Below, in pieces: positions 8,295 to 16,696 of a stretch of DNA of 62,892 bases. The stretch is from Caulobacteraceae bacterium. GTDB lineage: Bacteria > Pseudomonadota > Alphaproteobacteria > Caulobacterales > Caulobacteraceae. Numbering within the stretch: the stretch's first letter is position 1; every line of letters starts with the position of its first letter. The DNA is taken from positions 1 to 62,892 of the forward strand of contig CANJLK010000015.1 in the NCBI GenBank assembly GCA_947475465.1, in the 5' to 3' direction. The notes under the pieces were generated by a model. The model was not told the origin of the DNA and searched no databases. It was given only the letters and a program-made list of their open reading frames with translations. Position numbers and translations under genes: made by a program.

Positions 8295-8415
8295 GCGCGC
8301 GCGGCAAGGAAGATTTTTGAACCACGGAAATCACGGAAGACACGGAAAAGAGGAGGGCCGGCGCCCTTCCGTGTTTTCCGTGTTTTCCGTGGCAATTCTT
8401 GTTCCGCTTCGCGGA
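8295..8415. repeat. 120-base hairpin repeat, copy 2
   Basis: The second copy of the element at 7461-7580, with the same core loop and the same right end. Hairpin arms are at 8322-8347 and 8367-8392. It fills most of the gap between the secreted-protein start and the aldo/keto reductase stop. Differences from copy 1 are scattered single bases, so the copies have diverged a little. Confidence 0.9.
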
Positions 8416-8428
8416 CCGGGGCGGGGGG

Positions 8429-9424
8429 TCAGGCTTCGCCGGGCGCGCGTTCGGTGTCGACGGTGGATTGCTGGGTGGCGTTGTAGCGGGGGCCGGCGAC
8501 GGTGGCGGGGGTGACCAGGGCGTCGATCTTCGCGGCGATGCCGGGGGGCAGGCGGATGTCGGCGGCCGCGGCGTTCTCGCGCATGTGGTCGGGGTCGGCG
8601 GTGCCGGGGATCGGCACGACGATGGGGTCGCGGTCCAGCAACCAGGCCAGGCACAGTTGGGCCGGCGTGCAGCCGGCCTCGCGGGCGAGGCCTGCGAAGG
8701 CCTGGGCCAGGCGGGCGTTGGCGGTGAAGGCCTCGCCCTGGAAGCGGGGCATGTGGGACCGGAAGTCCGGGGGCCCGATCTGGGCCGGGTCGGTGAGGCC
8801 GCCCGCCAGCATGCCGCGGCCCACGGGCGAGAAGGCCACGTAGGCGACGCCCAGCTCGCGGCACGCCTGCAGGCCGCCCAGCTCGGCGTTGCGGGTCCAG
8901 GGGGAGTATTCCGACTGGAGCGCGGCGATGGGGGCGGCGGCGCAGGCGAGGCGCAGAGTCTCGCCGGAGACCTCCGACAGGCCGATCGCGCGGATCTTGC
9001 CCTCGGCGACCAGGTCGGCGAGCGCGCCGACGCTGTCCTCGATGGGGACGCGGCGATCCCATCGGTGAAGGTAGTAGAGGTCGATGACGTCGGTCTTGAG
9101 GTTGCGGAGGCTGGCCTCACAGGTGGCCTTGAGGACCGCCGGGTCGCCGTTGATCTCGCGCACGCCGCCCACGGTGGCGCCGCACTTGGAGGCCAGGACG
9201 AAGCGGTCGCGGTGCGGGCCCAGGACCTCGCCGACCAGGGTCTCGTTGTGGCCGAGGCCGTAGAGGGCGGCGGTGTCGAAGAAGGTGTAGCCGGCGTCCA
9301 GCGCGCCCAGCAGGACGGCTTCGGATTGCTCGCGGGTGCGGATCGGGCCGTAGCCGTGGGACAGGCTCATGCAGCCCAGGCCGATGGCCGAGACGTCGAA
9401 GGGGCCGACCTTGCGGGTGTGCAT
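8429..9424 (-). CDS. Aldo/keto reductase
   Basis: An NAD(P)H-dependent carbonyl reductase of the TIM-barrel AKR superfamily, 331 residues. The family residues are visible: FDTAALYG (catalytic Asp and Tyr, about residues 50-60), LASKCGA (catalytic Lys), YYLHRWD (His), and the C-terminal cofactor loop VVPIPGTADPDHMREN. The start MHTRKVGPFDVSAIGLGCMS is normal. Its ATG overlaps the stop of the upstream MFS gene (ATGA), so transporter and reductase are one operon. That suggests import then reduction of a small carbonyl compound or sugar; the substrate is unknown. Confidence 0.93.
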   Translation of the reverse strand: MHTRKVGPFDVSAIGLGCMSLSHGYGPIRTREQSEAVLLGALDAGYTFFDTAALYGLGHNETLVGEVLGPHRDRFVLASKCGATVGGVREINGDPAVLKATCEASLRNLKTDVIDLYYLHRWDRRVPIEDSVGALADLVAEGKIRAIGLSEVSGETLRLACAAAPIAALQSEYSPWTRNAELGGLQACRELGVAYVAFSPVGRGMLAGGLTDPAQIGPPDFRSHMPRFQGEAFTANARLAQAFAGLAREAGCTPAQLCLAWLLDRDPIVVPIPGTADPDHMRENAAAADIRLPPGIAAKIDALVTPATVAGPRYNATQQSTVDTERAPGEA

Positions 9425-10941
9425 CACTGATCCTTTTCGCCGCGGGCGGCGCGGGCGCGGGCCATGGCCTTGCCCAGGCTGGGGGCGGCAGCGAAGTAGT
9501 GGAGCGCGCCCCACAAGGCAACCGCGTAGGCGCAGAGCACGCCTTGCCGGGTGGCCAGGACCAGGGCGGCCTTGCAGGCCTGGGCGGTTTCGGCCGGCGC
9601 GCCCGTGGGGGCCATGCCGCCCGGGCAGACGGTCTTGAACGGCGTCAGGCCCGGCTCGAAGAAGCCGGCGATGGCCGCCCAGATGCCGCCCTGGTCGGGA
9701 TGGGCGAAGTGGAAGGCGGCGTAGTGGTCGATGGCCCAGCCGGTGAGCGGCGGGCCGCCGCCCAGGCCGATCAGGTTCAGCACGAAGAACAGCACCGCCG
9801 TGGCGGTGGCGCGGCGGTGGGTGGGGACCATGTTCTGGACCACCCCGAAGGTGGGGCCGAGGTAGACGTAGGCGAAGAGGCCGGGGCCGATCAGGAAGAG
9901 GGCGGCCGTCTGCCAGCTGGCGGCCGTGTAGACCGCCGCGGCGAAGGGCAGGGCGAGCGACACGCCGATGGCCGGGACCAGCGCGTACCAGTGGGCGCCG
10001 CGCCTGGCCAGGCGGTCGGTGATGTAGCCGCCGGCGACGGTGCCGATCCCCTGGCCGAAGGCGCCGACCAGTCCCATGAGCGCGCCGGCCTGGGCGAGGC
10101 TGAGCCCGAAAGCGCGGATGAAGTAGGGTGCGCCGAACTGGATCGCGCCATAGCTGGAGAAGGACACCAGACTGACCCCGGCCACCATGTTGAGCACCGG
10201 CCACTGGCCGAAGAGGGTGGCGGCGACGGCGCCGATCTCCTTCAGCTCCGAGGCCAGGGTGGGGGCGGGAACGGGCGGCTCGTCGGGGACCACGTCCTCC
10301 ACCAGGCGCGGCGGGCCGGCCAGCTTGTCGGCGTGGCCGCGGGGCGGCTCGCGCAGGATGAGCTTGACGGCGATGGCGATGAGCACGCCCGGCAGGCCCA
10401 CCACCATGAAGGCGACGCGCCAGGAGAAGGTCTGGGCCAGGTACCCGCCCGTCACCGCGCCCAGCATGGTGCCGAGCGGGATCCCGAAGCTGTAGACCGC
10501 CAGCGCCGAGGCCCGCTTGCCGGGCGGGAAATAGTCGCTGATCAGGGAGTGGGCCGCGGGCGACAGGCCGGCCTCGCCGACCCCGACGCCGAAGCGGAAG
10601 GCCGAGAGCGTCAGGAAATTGCCCGCCGTGCCGCAAAGCGCGGTGAAGCCCGACCAGACCAGGATCGCCAGGGCGATGATGTTGGTGCGGGAAAACCGCT
10701 CGGCCAGGCGGGCGATGGGGATGCCCAGCACGGTGTAGAGCAGCGCGAAATAGAGACCCCCCAGGAGGCCCAGCTGGGCGTCGGTGATCTTCAGGTCGAC
10801 TTTGATCGCCTGGCCGATGGTGGCGATAATCGTGCGGTCGATGAAGTTCAGCGTGTAGGCGCTGACCAGGATGGCCAGGACCACGCGCTTGTAGGACACC
10901 GAGTAGGCGGGCGGGGCCGCCCCGGCGGCGAGATGGGTCAT
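9424..10941 (-). CDS. MFS transporter, spinster-like
   Basis: A 505-residue 12-span major facilitator protein. TM1 is followed by the motif NFIDRTIIATIGQAIKVDL and the cytoplasmic loop RLAERFSRTNIIA, and the family signature GVGEAGLSPAAHSLISDYFP lies around residues 110-130. Such spinster-like carriers are common next to catabolic genes in sphingomonads and caulobacters. The start MTHLAAGAAPPAYSVSYKRV at 10941 was chosen because the upstream frame loses all membrane-protein character. It overlaps the aldo/keto reductase by ATGA. Confidence 0.9.
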   Translation of the reverse strand: MTHLAAGAAPPAYSVSYKRVVLAILVSAYTLNFIDRTIIATIGQAIKVDLKITDAQLGLLGGLYFALLYTVLGIPIARLAERFSRTNIIALAILVWSGFTALCGTAGNFLTLSAFRFGVGVGEAGLSPAAHSLISDYFPPGKRASALAVYSFGIPLGTMLGAVTGGYLAQTFSWRVAFMVVGLPGVLIAIAVKLILREPPRGHADKLAGPPRLVEDVVPDEPPVPAPTLASELKEIGAVAATLFGQWPVLNMVAGVSLVSFSSYGAIQFGAPYFIRAFGLSLAQAGALMGLVGAFGQGIGTVAGGYITDRLARRGAHWYALVPAIGVSLALPFAAAVYTAASWQTAALFLIGPGLFAYVYLGPTFGVVQNMVPTHRRATATAVLFFVLNLIGLGGGPPLTGWAIDHYAAFHFAHPDQGGIWAAIAGFFEPGLTPFKTVCPGGMAPTGAPAETAQACKAALVLATRQGVLCAYAVALWGALHYFAAAPSLGKAMARARAARGEKDQ

Positions 10942-11085
10942 GTGGCGCGCTTCCCCCGAAGGCCAGTCCCGCGCGGCCTGCATGGGCGGCGCGGATGTGC
11001 GGCCGAGGTTAGCGGGGCCCGGCGAGAGGCGATAGGGGGCCCGCGGCGATTGACTAGGCGCCGCCGCCGTGGCTCGTTCCGCGCC

Positions 11086-11613
11086 ATGGCGACCTTGATC
11101 CTGAGCGTTATCGGCAGCGACCGGCCCGGCCTCACCCAGGCCCTGGCGGGCGCGGTGCTGGCGGCTGGCGGCAACTGGCTGGAGAGCCACCTGAGCCGGC
11201 TGGGCGGGCTCTACGTTGGCTCCGTGCGGGTGGAGCTGGCGGCCGACCGGGTTGAAGCCCTTCGCGCGGCGGTGGCGGCGGTGGACGCCCAGGGGCTGGA
11301 GGTGCGGATCGCGCCTGCGGCGGAGGGCGCGGAGGAAGCCAGGGGCGAGGCGGTGCGCTTCTCCCTGGTGGGAGCCGATCGGCCCGGGATCGTCCACCAG
11401 GTGACGGCGGTGCTGAGCGCCCTGGGCGTCAACATCGAGGCCTTCGACACCAAGATCAGCGCCGGGGCCGAAACGGGCGCAGCGATGTTCAACGTCGAGG
11501 CCCGGCTGCGCCTGCCGCCCGGCATGACGGCGGGCCAGGTGCAGGACGCGCTGGAGGCGATCTCCGGCGAGATCATGGTCGACATTTCCCTCGCGCCCGC
11601 CGAGGCGGCCTGA
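11086..11613 (+). CDS. GcvR-like double ACT domain protein
   Basis: A 175-residue protein made of two ACT domains, which bind small ligands such as amino acids. The first begins LILSVIGSDRPGLTQALAGA (residues 4-80), the second RFSLVGADRPGIVHQVTAVL (about 92-170); the DRPG turns are the hallmark. This matches the glycine-cleavage regulator GcvR type, which acts through protein contacts rather than DNA binding. It is followed one base later by a GST gene on the same strand, so the two are cotranscribed. Confidence 0.88.
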   Translation: MATLILSVIGSDRPGLTQALAGAVLAAGGNWLESHLSRLGGLYVGSVRVELAADRVEALRAAVAAVDAQGLEVRIAPAAEGAEEARGEAVRFSLVGADRPGIVHQVTAVLSALGVNIEAFDTKISAGAETGAAMFNVEARLRLPPGMTAGQVQDALEAISGEIMVDISLAPAEAA

Positions 11614-11614
11614 C

Positions 11615-12244
11615 ATGGAACTGGTGATCGGGACAAAAGCCTGGTCGACATGGTCGATGCGGCCGTGGCTGGCGGCGAAGAAGGCCGGCGCGCCGTTCAC
11701 CGAGCGGCTGATCACGCTGCGCCAGGAAAACGGAGTCAGCGAGGCGGCGATCCTGGCCCAGTCACCGAGCGGTCAGGTCCCCGCGTTGAAGATCGAGACC
11801 GGCGCGGTGATCTGCGACAGCCTGGCGATCTGCGAATACCTGGCCGAGCGGTTCCCGGACGCGGGGCTGTGGCCGGCGGACGCCACGGCCCGGGCCCTGG
11901 CGCGCTCGGCGGCGGCGCGGATGCATTCGGGGTTCATGTCGCTGCGCCAGGAGTGCCCCATGGATCTTGCCGCCGAGTCCCAGGCGGTGGAGCTCTCGGC
12001 GGCGACGGGTAAGGACATCGGAAAGATCGTGGCGCTGTGGCGCGACATGCTGCAGCGGTTTGGCGGGCCGTGGCTGGGCGGGGCTGAGTGGGGCGTCGCC
12101 GACGCCTTCTACACGCCGGTGGCGACGCGGTTCGCGACCTACGGGGTCAAGCTCACGGACTACGGCGACGACGGGGCGGCGGGCGAATATGCCCAGCGGC
12201 TGCTGGCCCGGCCCGAGTACCTGGAATGGCTGGCGGGAATCTAG
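11615..12244 (+). CDS. Glutathione S-transferase family protein
   Basis: A 209-residue cytosolic GST fold. The N-terminal thioredoxin-like half begins MELVIGTKAWSTWSMRPWLA with the usual Ser/Trp-rich first helix turn, and GQVPALKIETGAVICDSLAI holds the cis-Pro and the glutathione-binding ES/DS motif (VICDSLAICEYLAE). The C-terminal half is all helix. The start ATG is one base after the ACT gene stop. Its stop overlaps the convergent response-regulator gene stop by four bases. The substrate cannot be told from the sequence. Confidence 0.9.
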   Translation: MELVIGTKAWSTWSMRPWLAAKKAGAPFTERLITLRQENGVSEAAILAQSPSGQVPALKIETGAVICDSLAICEYLAERFPDAGLWPADATARALARSAAARMHSGFMSLRQECPMDLAAESQAVELSAATGKDIGKIVALWRDMLQRFGGPWLGGAEWGVADAFYTPVATRFATYGVKLTDYGDDGAAGEYAQRLLARPEYLEWLAGI

Positions 12245-12915
12245 AGCTTCGGCATGCGGTAGCCGACGCCGGGTTCTGAGAGGATGAGGCCGGCGCCAAG
12301 CTTGCGGCGCAGCTGGCCGATGTAAACACGAAGGTACTGGATGTCGGCGCGCTCGTCGCCCCAGACGGCGGCCAGGAGCTCGCGGTGCGAGCGGGCGCGG
12401 CCGAGGTTGAGGGCCAGTTCCGACAAGAGGTCGAACTCCTTGGGCGAGAGCTTGAGTTCTTCGCCGTTGAGAGAGACCCGGCGCAGGCCGAAGTCGATGG
12501 CCAGCGGGCCCGTGACGACCACGGGCTCGGAACCGCGCGCCTGGACGGCGTGGCGAAGGCCGGCGCGGATGCGGGCCAGGAGCTCGTCGAGGCCGAAGGG
12601 TTTCTGCAGATAGTCGTCGGCGCCGAGGTCGAGGGCCTGGACCTTCATGGCCTCGGTCTCGCGGGCCGAGAGCACGACGATGGGGGTGCGCGATTTCGCG
12701 CGGATCTCTGCGATCACCTCGAGGCCGTCGCGGTCGGGGAGGCCGAGGTCGAGGAGCACAAGGTCCGGCGCGTAGTGCGCGAACCAGCGCAGGCCTTCGG
12801 CTGCGGATCTGGCCTGGACCGGGCGGTAGCCAGCGGCCTTGAGCGTGCTGGTGAGCGCCGCCGAGAGGCTGGGGTCGTCCTCGACCAGCAGGATGGTGGC
12901 GGGGTCGGTGGTCAA
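12241..12915 (-). CDS. KdpE-like response regulator (OmpR family)
   Basis: A 224-residue regulator: receiver domain at 1-120 with acidic pocket LLVEDDPSL, phosphoacceptor Asp56 in VLLDLGLPDRDG, and Lys in YLQKPFGLDELLARIRA; winged-helix output at 130-224 (LKLSPKEFDLLSELALNLGR, then RVYIGQLRRKLG). It is closest to KdpE, which in E. coli turns on the kdpFABC potassium pump. No kdpFABC is in this window, but the gene next to its partner kinase is kup, also a potassium transporter, so kup is a likely target. ATGA overlap joins it to the kinase. Confidence 0.9.
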   Translation of the reverse strand: MTTDPATILLVEDDPSLSAALTSTLKAAGYRPVQARSAAEGLRWFAHYAPDLVLLDLGLPDRDGLEVIAEIRAKSRTPIVVLSARETEAMKVQALDLGADDYLQKPFGLDELLARIRAGLRHAVQARGSEPVVVTGPLAIDFGLRRVSLNGEELKLSPKEFDLLSELALNLGRARSHRELLAAVWGDERADIQYLRVYIGQLRRKLGAGLILSEPGVGYRMPKL

Positions 12916-14438
12916 GCGACCGCCGGCGCGGGGGCGAGGGGCAGGATCAGGCGCACGCTCGCGCCGCGCCTGGCGTCTGGACCATCGTCGCGGTTGCCGG
13001 CCTCCACGCGGCCGCCCTGGGCCTGCAGGAAGCCGCGCACGATGGATAGGCCAAGGCCGGTGCCCGGGGGTCGCCCGTCGCCCTGGACGCCCCGGGTGAA
13101 CTTCTCGAACAGGGGCTCGACCGCGTCGGGAAAGCCCGGGCCCTGGTCGGCGACCTCCAGCACGCCCTCGGCGCCGCGAGGGGTGAAGCGGACGCGGATG
13201 GCCGAGCCCTCAGGGGCGTATTTGGCCGCGTTTTCGAGCACGTTGGCGAGCGCGGTTTCGGTGAGGCCGGGGTCGGCGAAGAGGGCGGGGGCGGCGGGGT
13301 CGATTTCGTCTTCGAGAACGCGGCCCTTCAGCGCCTGGGCGGCGCGCTCGCGGGCCCGCGCCAGGAGCTCGGCGGGCCGGATGGGAACGGGGGAGACGAC
13401 GACCGCGCCGGCGTCCAGCCGGCTCATGTCCAAAAGGTTGGCCACCAGGCCGGAGAGCCGCGCCGTCTCGGCCTCGGCCAGGCCGATCAGTTCGGCGCGG
13501 GCGGCGGCGTCGCGGCGGGGGAACTTCTTCAGGCTCTGGAGGGTGACGAGGATGGTGGAAAGCGGGGTCTTGAGGTCGTGGGAGACGGCCGAGAGCAAGT
13601 CGGCCTTGAGCCGCTCGCCGGCCATCTCGACGCGGGTCTCCATGACCTGGGCGGCGTAGGCCTCGCGGGCGAGCGCCACGGAGAGGTAACCGCCGACGAT
13701 CTCCACCAGGCGCTCGGGGTTGGCGGGGCGGCCAAGGTCGGGGTCGGCGATCTTCAGCCCAATGACAGCATGGGGGCGGCCGGAGACGGCGACCGGCCAG
13801 AAATCGTAGCGGGATTCCTCGACCGGATAGGCCTCGCCACGGGTGGGCAGGCGCGAGGCCAGGGCCCAGCGGGCGGCCTCCTCGTCGGCGTGGGAAAGCT
13901 GGGCGCCGCCGGCCAGGGCGGGCGGCGCCAGGCTGTCGTCCTCGACGGTGATAACGGCGGCGGGCGCGCCGAACAGGCGGGCCAGGGCCTCGGCGCTGGC
14001 CTGGGCGATACCGGCGCGGTCGGCGGCGCCCATGAGGGTTCGGGCGAGCGCCTGGAGCGCCAGGGCCTGGACGGCGTGGCGGCCGGCTTCCATGGCCCGG
14101 GCGCGGGCCTGAGCGGCGACAACGCTGACGATGGCCGCGACGATCAGCAGCAGCGCCAGGGCCCAGACATTGGCCGGGTCTTCGATCCGCAGGGTGTAGC
14201 GCGGCTCGATCAGGAAGAAGTTGAAGGCGAAGGCGCCGCTCACCGCGGCCGTGAGCGCCGGGCCCCAGCCGAAGCTCACCGCGGCGATCACCACGGGCAG
14301 GACGAAGATCAGCGAGACGTTGGAAACCGGGACCAGGCTGAAGACAGCGATGGCGGCGAGGCTCGCGGCGGCCACGAGGCCCAGCGCCGCGGCATATCCC
14401 AAAAGTCCGTTGCGGGCGGAGCGGGTGGCCGGGGTCAT
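12912..14438 (-). CDS. KdpD-like sensor histidine kinase, short form
   Basis: A 508-residue kinase. DUF4118 membrane region with four spans is at about residues 10-110 (including VSNVSLIFVLPVVIAAVSFG). A GAF-like domain follows at 120-250, then HisKA with H-box SAVSHDLKTPLS, and HATPase with NVLENAAKYAPEG, VADQGPGFP and GTGLGLSIVRG. Full KdpD has an extra N-terminal cytoplasmic KdpD/Usp sensor of some 370 residues; here that part is absent, and the gene starts directly at the membrane domain. The ATG at 14438 has a good CTGGAGG site. A divergent promoter region of about 100 bases separates it from kup. Confidence 0.9.
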   Translation of the reverse strand: MTPATRSARNGLLGYAAALGLVAAASLAAIAVFSLVPVSNVSLIFVLPVVIAAVSFGWGPALTAAVSGAFAFNFFLIEPRYTLRIEDPANVWALALLLIVAAIVSVVAAQARARAMEAGRHAVQALALQALARTLMGAADRAGIAQASAEALARLFGAPAAVITVEDDSLAPPALAGGAQLSHADEEAARWALASRLPTRGEAYPVEESRYDFWPVAVSGRPHAVIGLKIADPDLGRPANPERLVEIVGGYLSVALAREAYAAQVMETRVEMAGERLKADLLSAVSHDLKTPLSTILVTLQSLKKFPRRDAAARAELIGLAEAETARLSGLVANLLDMSRLDAGAVVVSPVPIRPAELLARARERAAQALKGRVLEDEIDPAAPALFADPGLTETALANVLENAAKYAPEGSAIRVRFTPRGAEGVLEVADQGPGFPDAVEPLFEKFTRGVQGDGRPPGTGLGLSIVRGFLQAQGGRVEAGNRDDGPDARRGASVRLILPLAPAPAVA

Positions 14439-14540
14439 GTTTCGCCCTCCAGGTGGCGGCTTGATGCAGAACAAGGCCCCGCCGGCGTCCGGATGCAAGG
14501 GTCGTGCGGCCTCAAGGGGCGACAACCGCATGGGATTTTT

Positions 14541-16490
14541 ATGGCGAAGGTCGGACAAGCCATCGCCATGATCAGAGCCCCGGATACCGTCGTCGATGAG
14601 ACCGCCCATGGCGAGGCGAAGACGCCGCCGCGGGTGTTCCTGGGCCTGGCCCTGGCCTCGGCGGGGGTGGTCTATGGCGACATCGGCACCAGCCCGCTCT
14701 ACGCCTTCAAGGAATCGATCGCCCACCTGCGCGGCCCCGGCGGCGCGCTCGCGGCCAGCGACGTGGTGGGGGTGATCTCGTTGATGTTCTGGACCCTGAT
14801 GGTCATCGTCACCCTCAAGTACGTCCTGATCCTGATGCGCTTCGACAACCGCGGCGAGGGGGGGACGCTTTCGCTGATGGCCCTGGTCCAGCGGGCCGGG
14901 GGGCGGGGCGCGACCCTCGTGCTGGTGACCGGCATGATCGGCGCGGGCCTGTTCTTCGGCGACGCCATGCTGACCCCGGCCATTTCCGTGCTGTCGGCGG
15001 TGGAGGGGCTGTCGGTCATCAAGGGGCTCGAGGGCCGGCTGGACGAGTTCGTCGTCCCCATCGCACTGGTCCTCCTGGTCGGCCTGTTCGCGATGCAGAA
15101 GCGCGGCACCACCGACGTCGGCCGCTGGTTCGGGCCGATCTGCGCGGTTTGGTTCGCGGTGATCGCGGTCATGGGCCTGGCTCAGGTGGTGCGCGCGCCG
15201 CAGGTGCTGACGGCGCTGAACCCGGCGGCGGGGCTGGGCATCTTCCTGCACCATCCGGTGCTGGCGCCGGCCGTGCTGGGCTCGGTGTTCCTGACGGTGA
15301 CCGGGGCCGAGGCGCTCTACGCCGACATGGGCCACTTCGGGCGAAAGCCGATCCAGGTCACCTGGCTGGCGGTGATCTTCCCCTGCCTGACGCTCAATTA
15401 CCTGGGGCAAGGGGCCCTGGTGCTGACGCACCCGGGCGCGGCGCGCAATCCGTTCTTCCTGATGGCGCCGGACTGGTTCCAGCTGCCTCTGGTGCTGCTG
15501 GCCACGGCGGCCACGGTGATCGCCTCCCAGGCGGTGATCTCGGGGGCGTTTTCCCTGACCCAGCAGGCCATGCAGCTTGGCCTTCTGCCGCGGATGACCC
15601 TGAAGTCGACCTCGGAACAGCACGCCGGCCAGATCTATGTGCCGGCGATCAACTGGATCCTGGCCTTCGGCGTGGCGGCGCTGGTGCTGGGCTTTCGCTC
15701 GTCGTCGGCGCTGGCGTCGGCCTACGGTATCTCGGTGGTGGGGGCTATGATCACTTCCACGGGCCTTGCGGTCCTGGCCGTGCACCGGCTCAAGCACCGG
15801 CCGCTGTGGCAGGCCAGCCTGATTTTCGCGCCGTTCCTGGCGGTGGAGGCGGGCTTTCTTGCGGCCAACCTGCTGAAGGTGATGCACGGCGGCTATGTGC
15901 CGCTGGCGATCGCCGCGGTGCTGATCCTGATCATATGGACCTGGATGCGCGGGACGCGGGAACTGGCCGAGGCCGAGCAGCGCGACGTGGCGCTGGCCGA
16001 CGTGTTGCCAATGCTGATCGCCCGGCCGCCGATGCGGGCCAAGGGCACGGCGGTGTTCCTGACGGCCGACCCCCACGCGGCGCCGGCGGCGCTGATGCAC
16101 AACCTCAAGCACAACCAGGTGCTCCACGAGCAGGTGGTGTTCCTGACCATCAAGGCGCTGCGGCGGCCCCGGGTGGATGACGCTGAGCGGGTGCAGGTGA
16201 GCGAACTCGCCCCCGGGTTCAAGGCCATGACGCTGTCCTTCGGCTTCATGGAGGCGCCCAATGTGGCCAAGGGGCTGGCGCTGGCCCGCGCTCAGGGGAT
16301 CAGGTTCGACATCATGCGCACCTCGTTCTTCCTGAGCCGGCGAACGCTCCTGCCGCGCCGCTCGGCGGGGCTGTGGCGGCTGCAGGATCTGCTGTTCGTC
16401 TTCCTGTCGCGCAACGCCATGCGGGCGGCGGATTACTTCCAGATACCACCATCGCGGGTGGTGGAACTGGGCGCCCAGGTCACCTTTTGA
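14541..16490 (+). CDS. kup: Low-affinity potassium transporter Kup
   Basis: A 649-residue KUP/HAK/KT potassium-proton symporter with about 12 membrane spans and a cytosolic C-terminal tail. Family motifs: GVVYGDIGTSPLYAFKES near residue 45, RFDNRGEGGTLSLMALVQR, GDAMLTPAISVLSAVEG, and ALYADMGHFGRKPIQ. The length is normal. The ATG at 14541 was chosen; ATG at 14568 would also leave a full transporter. It stands divergent to a KdpDE-like pair, which suggests potassium- or turgor-dependent control. A small GGCGGCGCCGCC palindrome lies about 110 bases beyond the stop. Confidence 0.96.
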   Translation: MAKVGQAIAMIRAPDTVVDETAHGEAKTPPRVFLGLALASAGVVYGDIGTSPLYAFKESIAHLRGPGGALAASDVVGVISLMFWTLMVIVTLKYVLILMRFDNRGEGGTLSLMALVQRAGGRGATLVLVTGMIGAGLFFGDAMLTPAISVLSAVEGLSVIKGLEGRLDEFVVPIALVLLVGLFAMQKRGTTDVGRWFGPICAVWFAVIAVMGLAQVVRAPQVLTALNPAAGLGIFLHHPVLAPAVLGSVFLTVTGAEALYADMGHFGRKPIQVTWLAVIFPCLTLNYLGQGALVLTHPGAARNPFFLMAPDWFQLPLVLLATAATVIASQAVISGAFSLTQQAMQLGLLPRMTLKSTSEQHAGQIYVPAINWILAFGVAALVLGFRSSSALASAYGISVVGAMITSTGLAVLAVHRLKHRPLWQASLIFAPFLAVEAGFLAANLLKVMHGGYVPLAIAAVLILIIWTWMRGTRELAEAEQRDVALADVLPMLIARPPMRAKGTAVFLTADPHAAPAALMHNLKHNQVLHEQVVFLTIKALRRPRVDDAERVQVSELAPGFKAMTLSFGFMEAPNVAKGLALARAQGIRFDIMRTSFFLSRRTLLPRRSAGLWRLQDLLFVFLSRNAMRAADYFQIPPSRVVELGAQVTF

Positions 16491-16696
16491 CGACGTCTAA
16501 CCGGTTGGCGCCGCTTACGGATTTCCGGATTCCATCAACCGTCTGGAAGTTTAGAATTGCCAAGGTGGAGGCTTTCCCGCAATCCTGGGTCAAACGCGGC
16601 GTCAAGGCGGCGCCGCCAAAAGCTCCATAGGAGCGACCTTGGGGGGGGCAAACATTGCATCATCAAGAAGCACTACCTTGCCTGGAGCGCGCCGCC

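Noticed and set aside
7461..8415. CRISPR array based on the repeated ACACGGAAG words
   Set aside because: The words form arms of a hairpin without spacers; there are only two whole-element copies and no cas gene.
9499..11060. Long plus-strand open frame opposite the MFS gene
   Set aside because: Gly/Ala/Arg/His-rich antisense composition; only the part from 11086 is a real protein (ACT domains).
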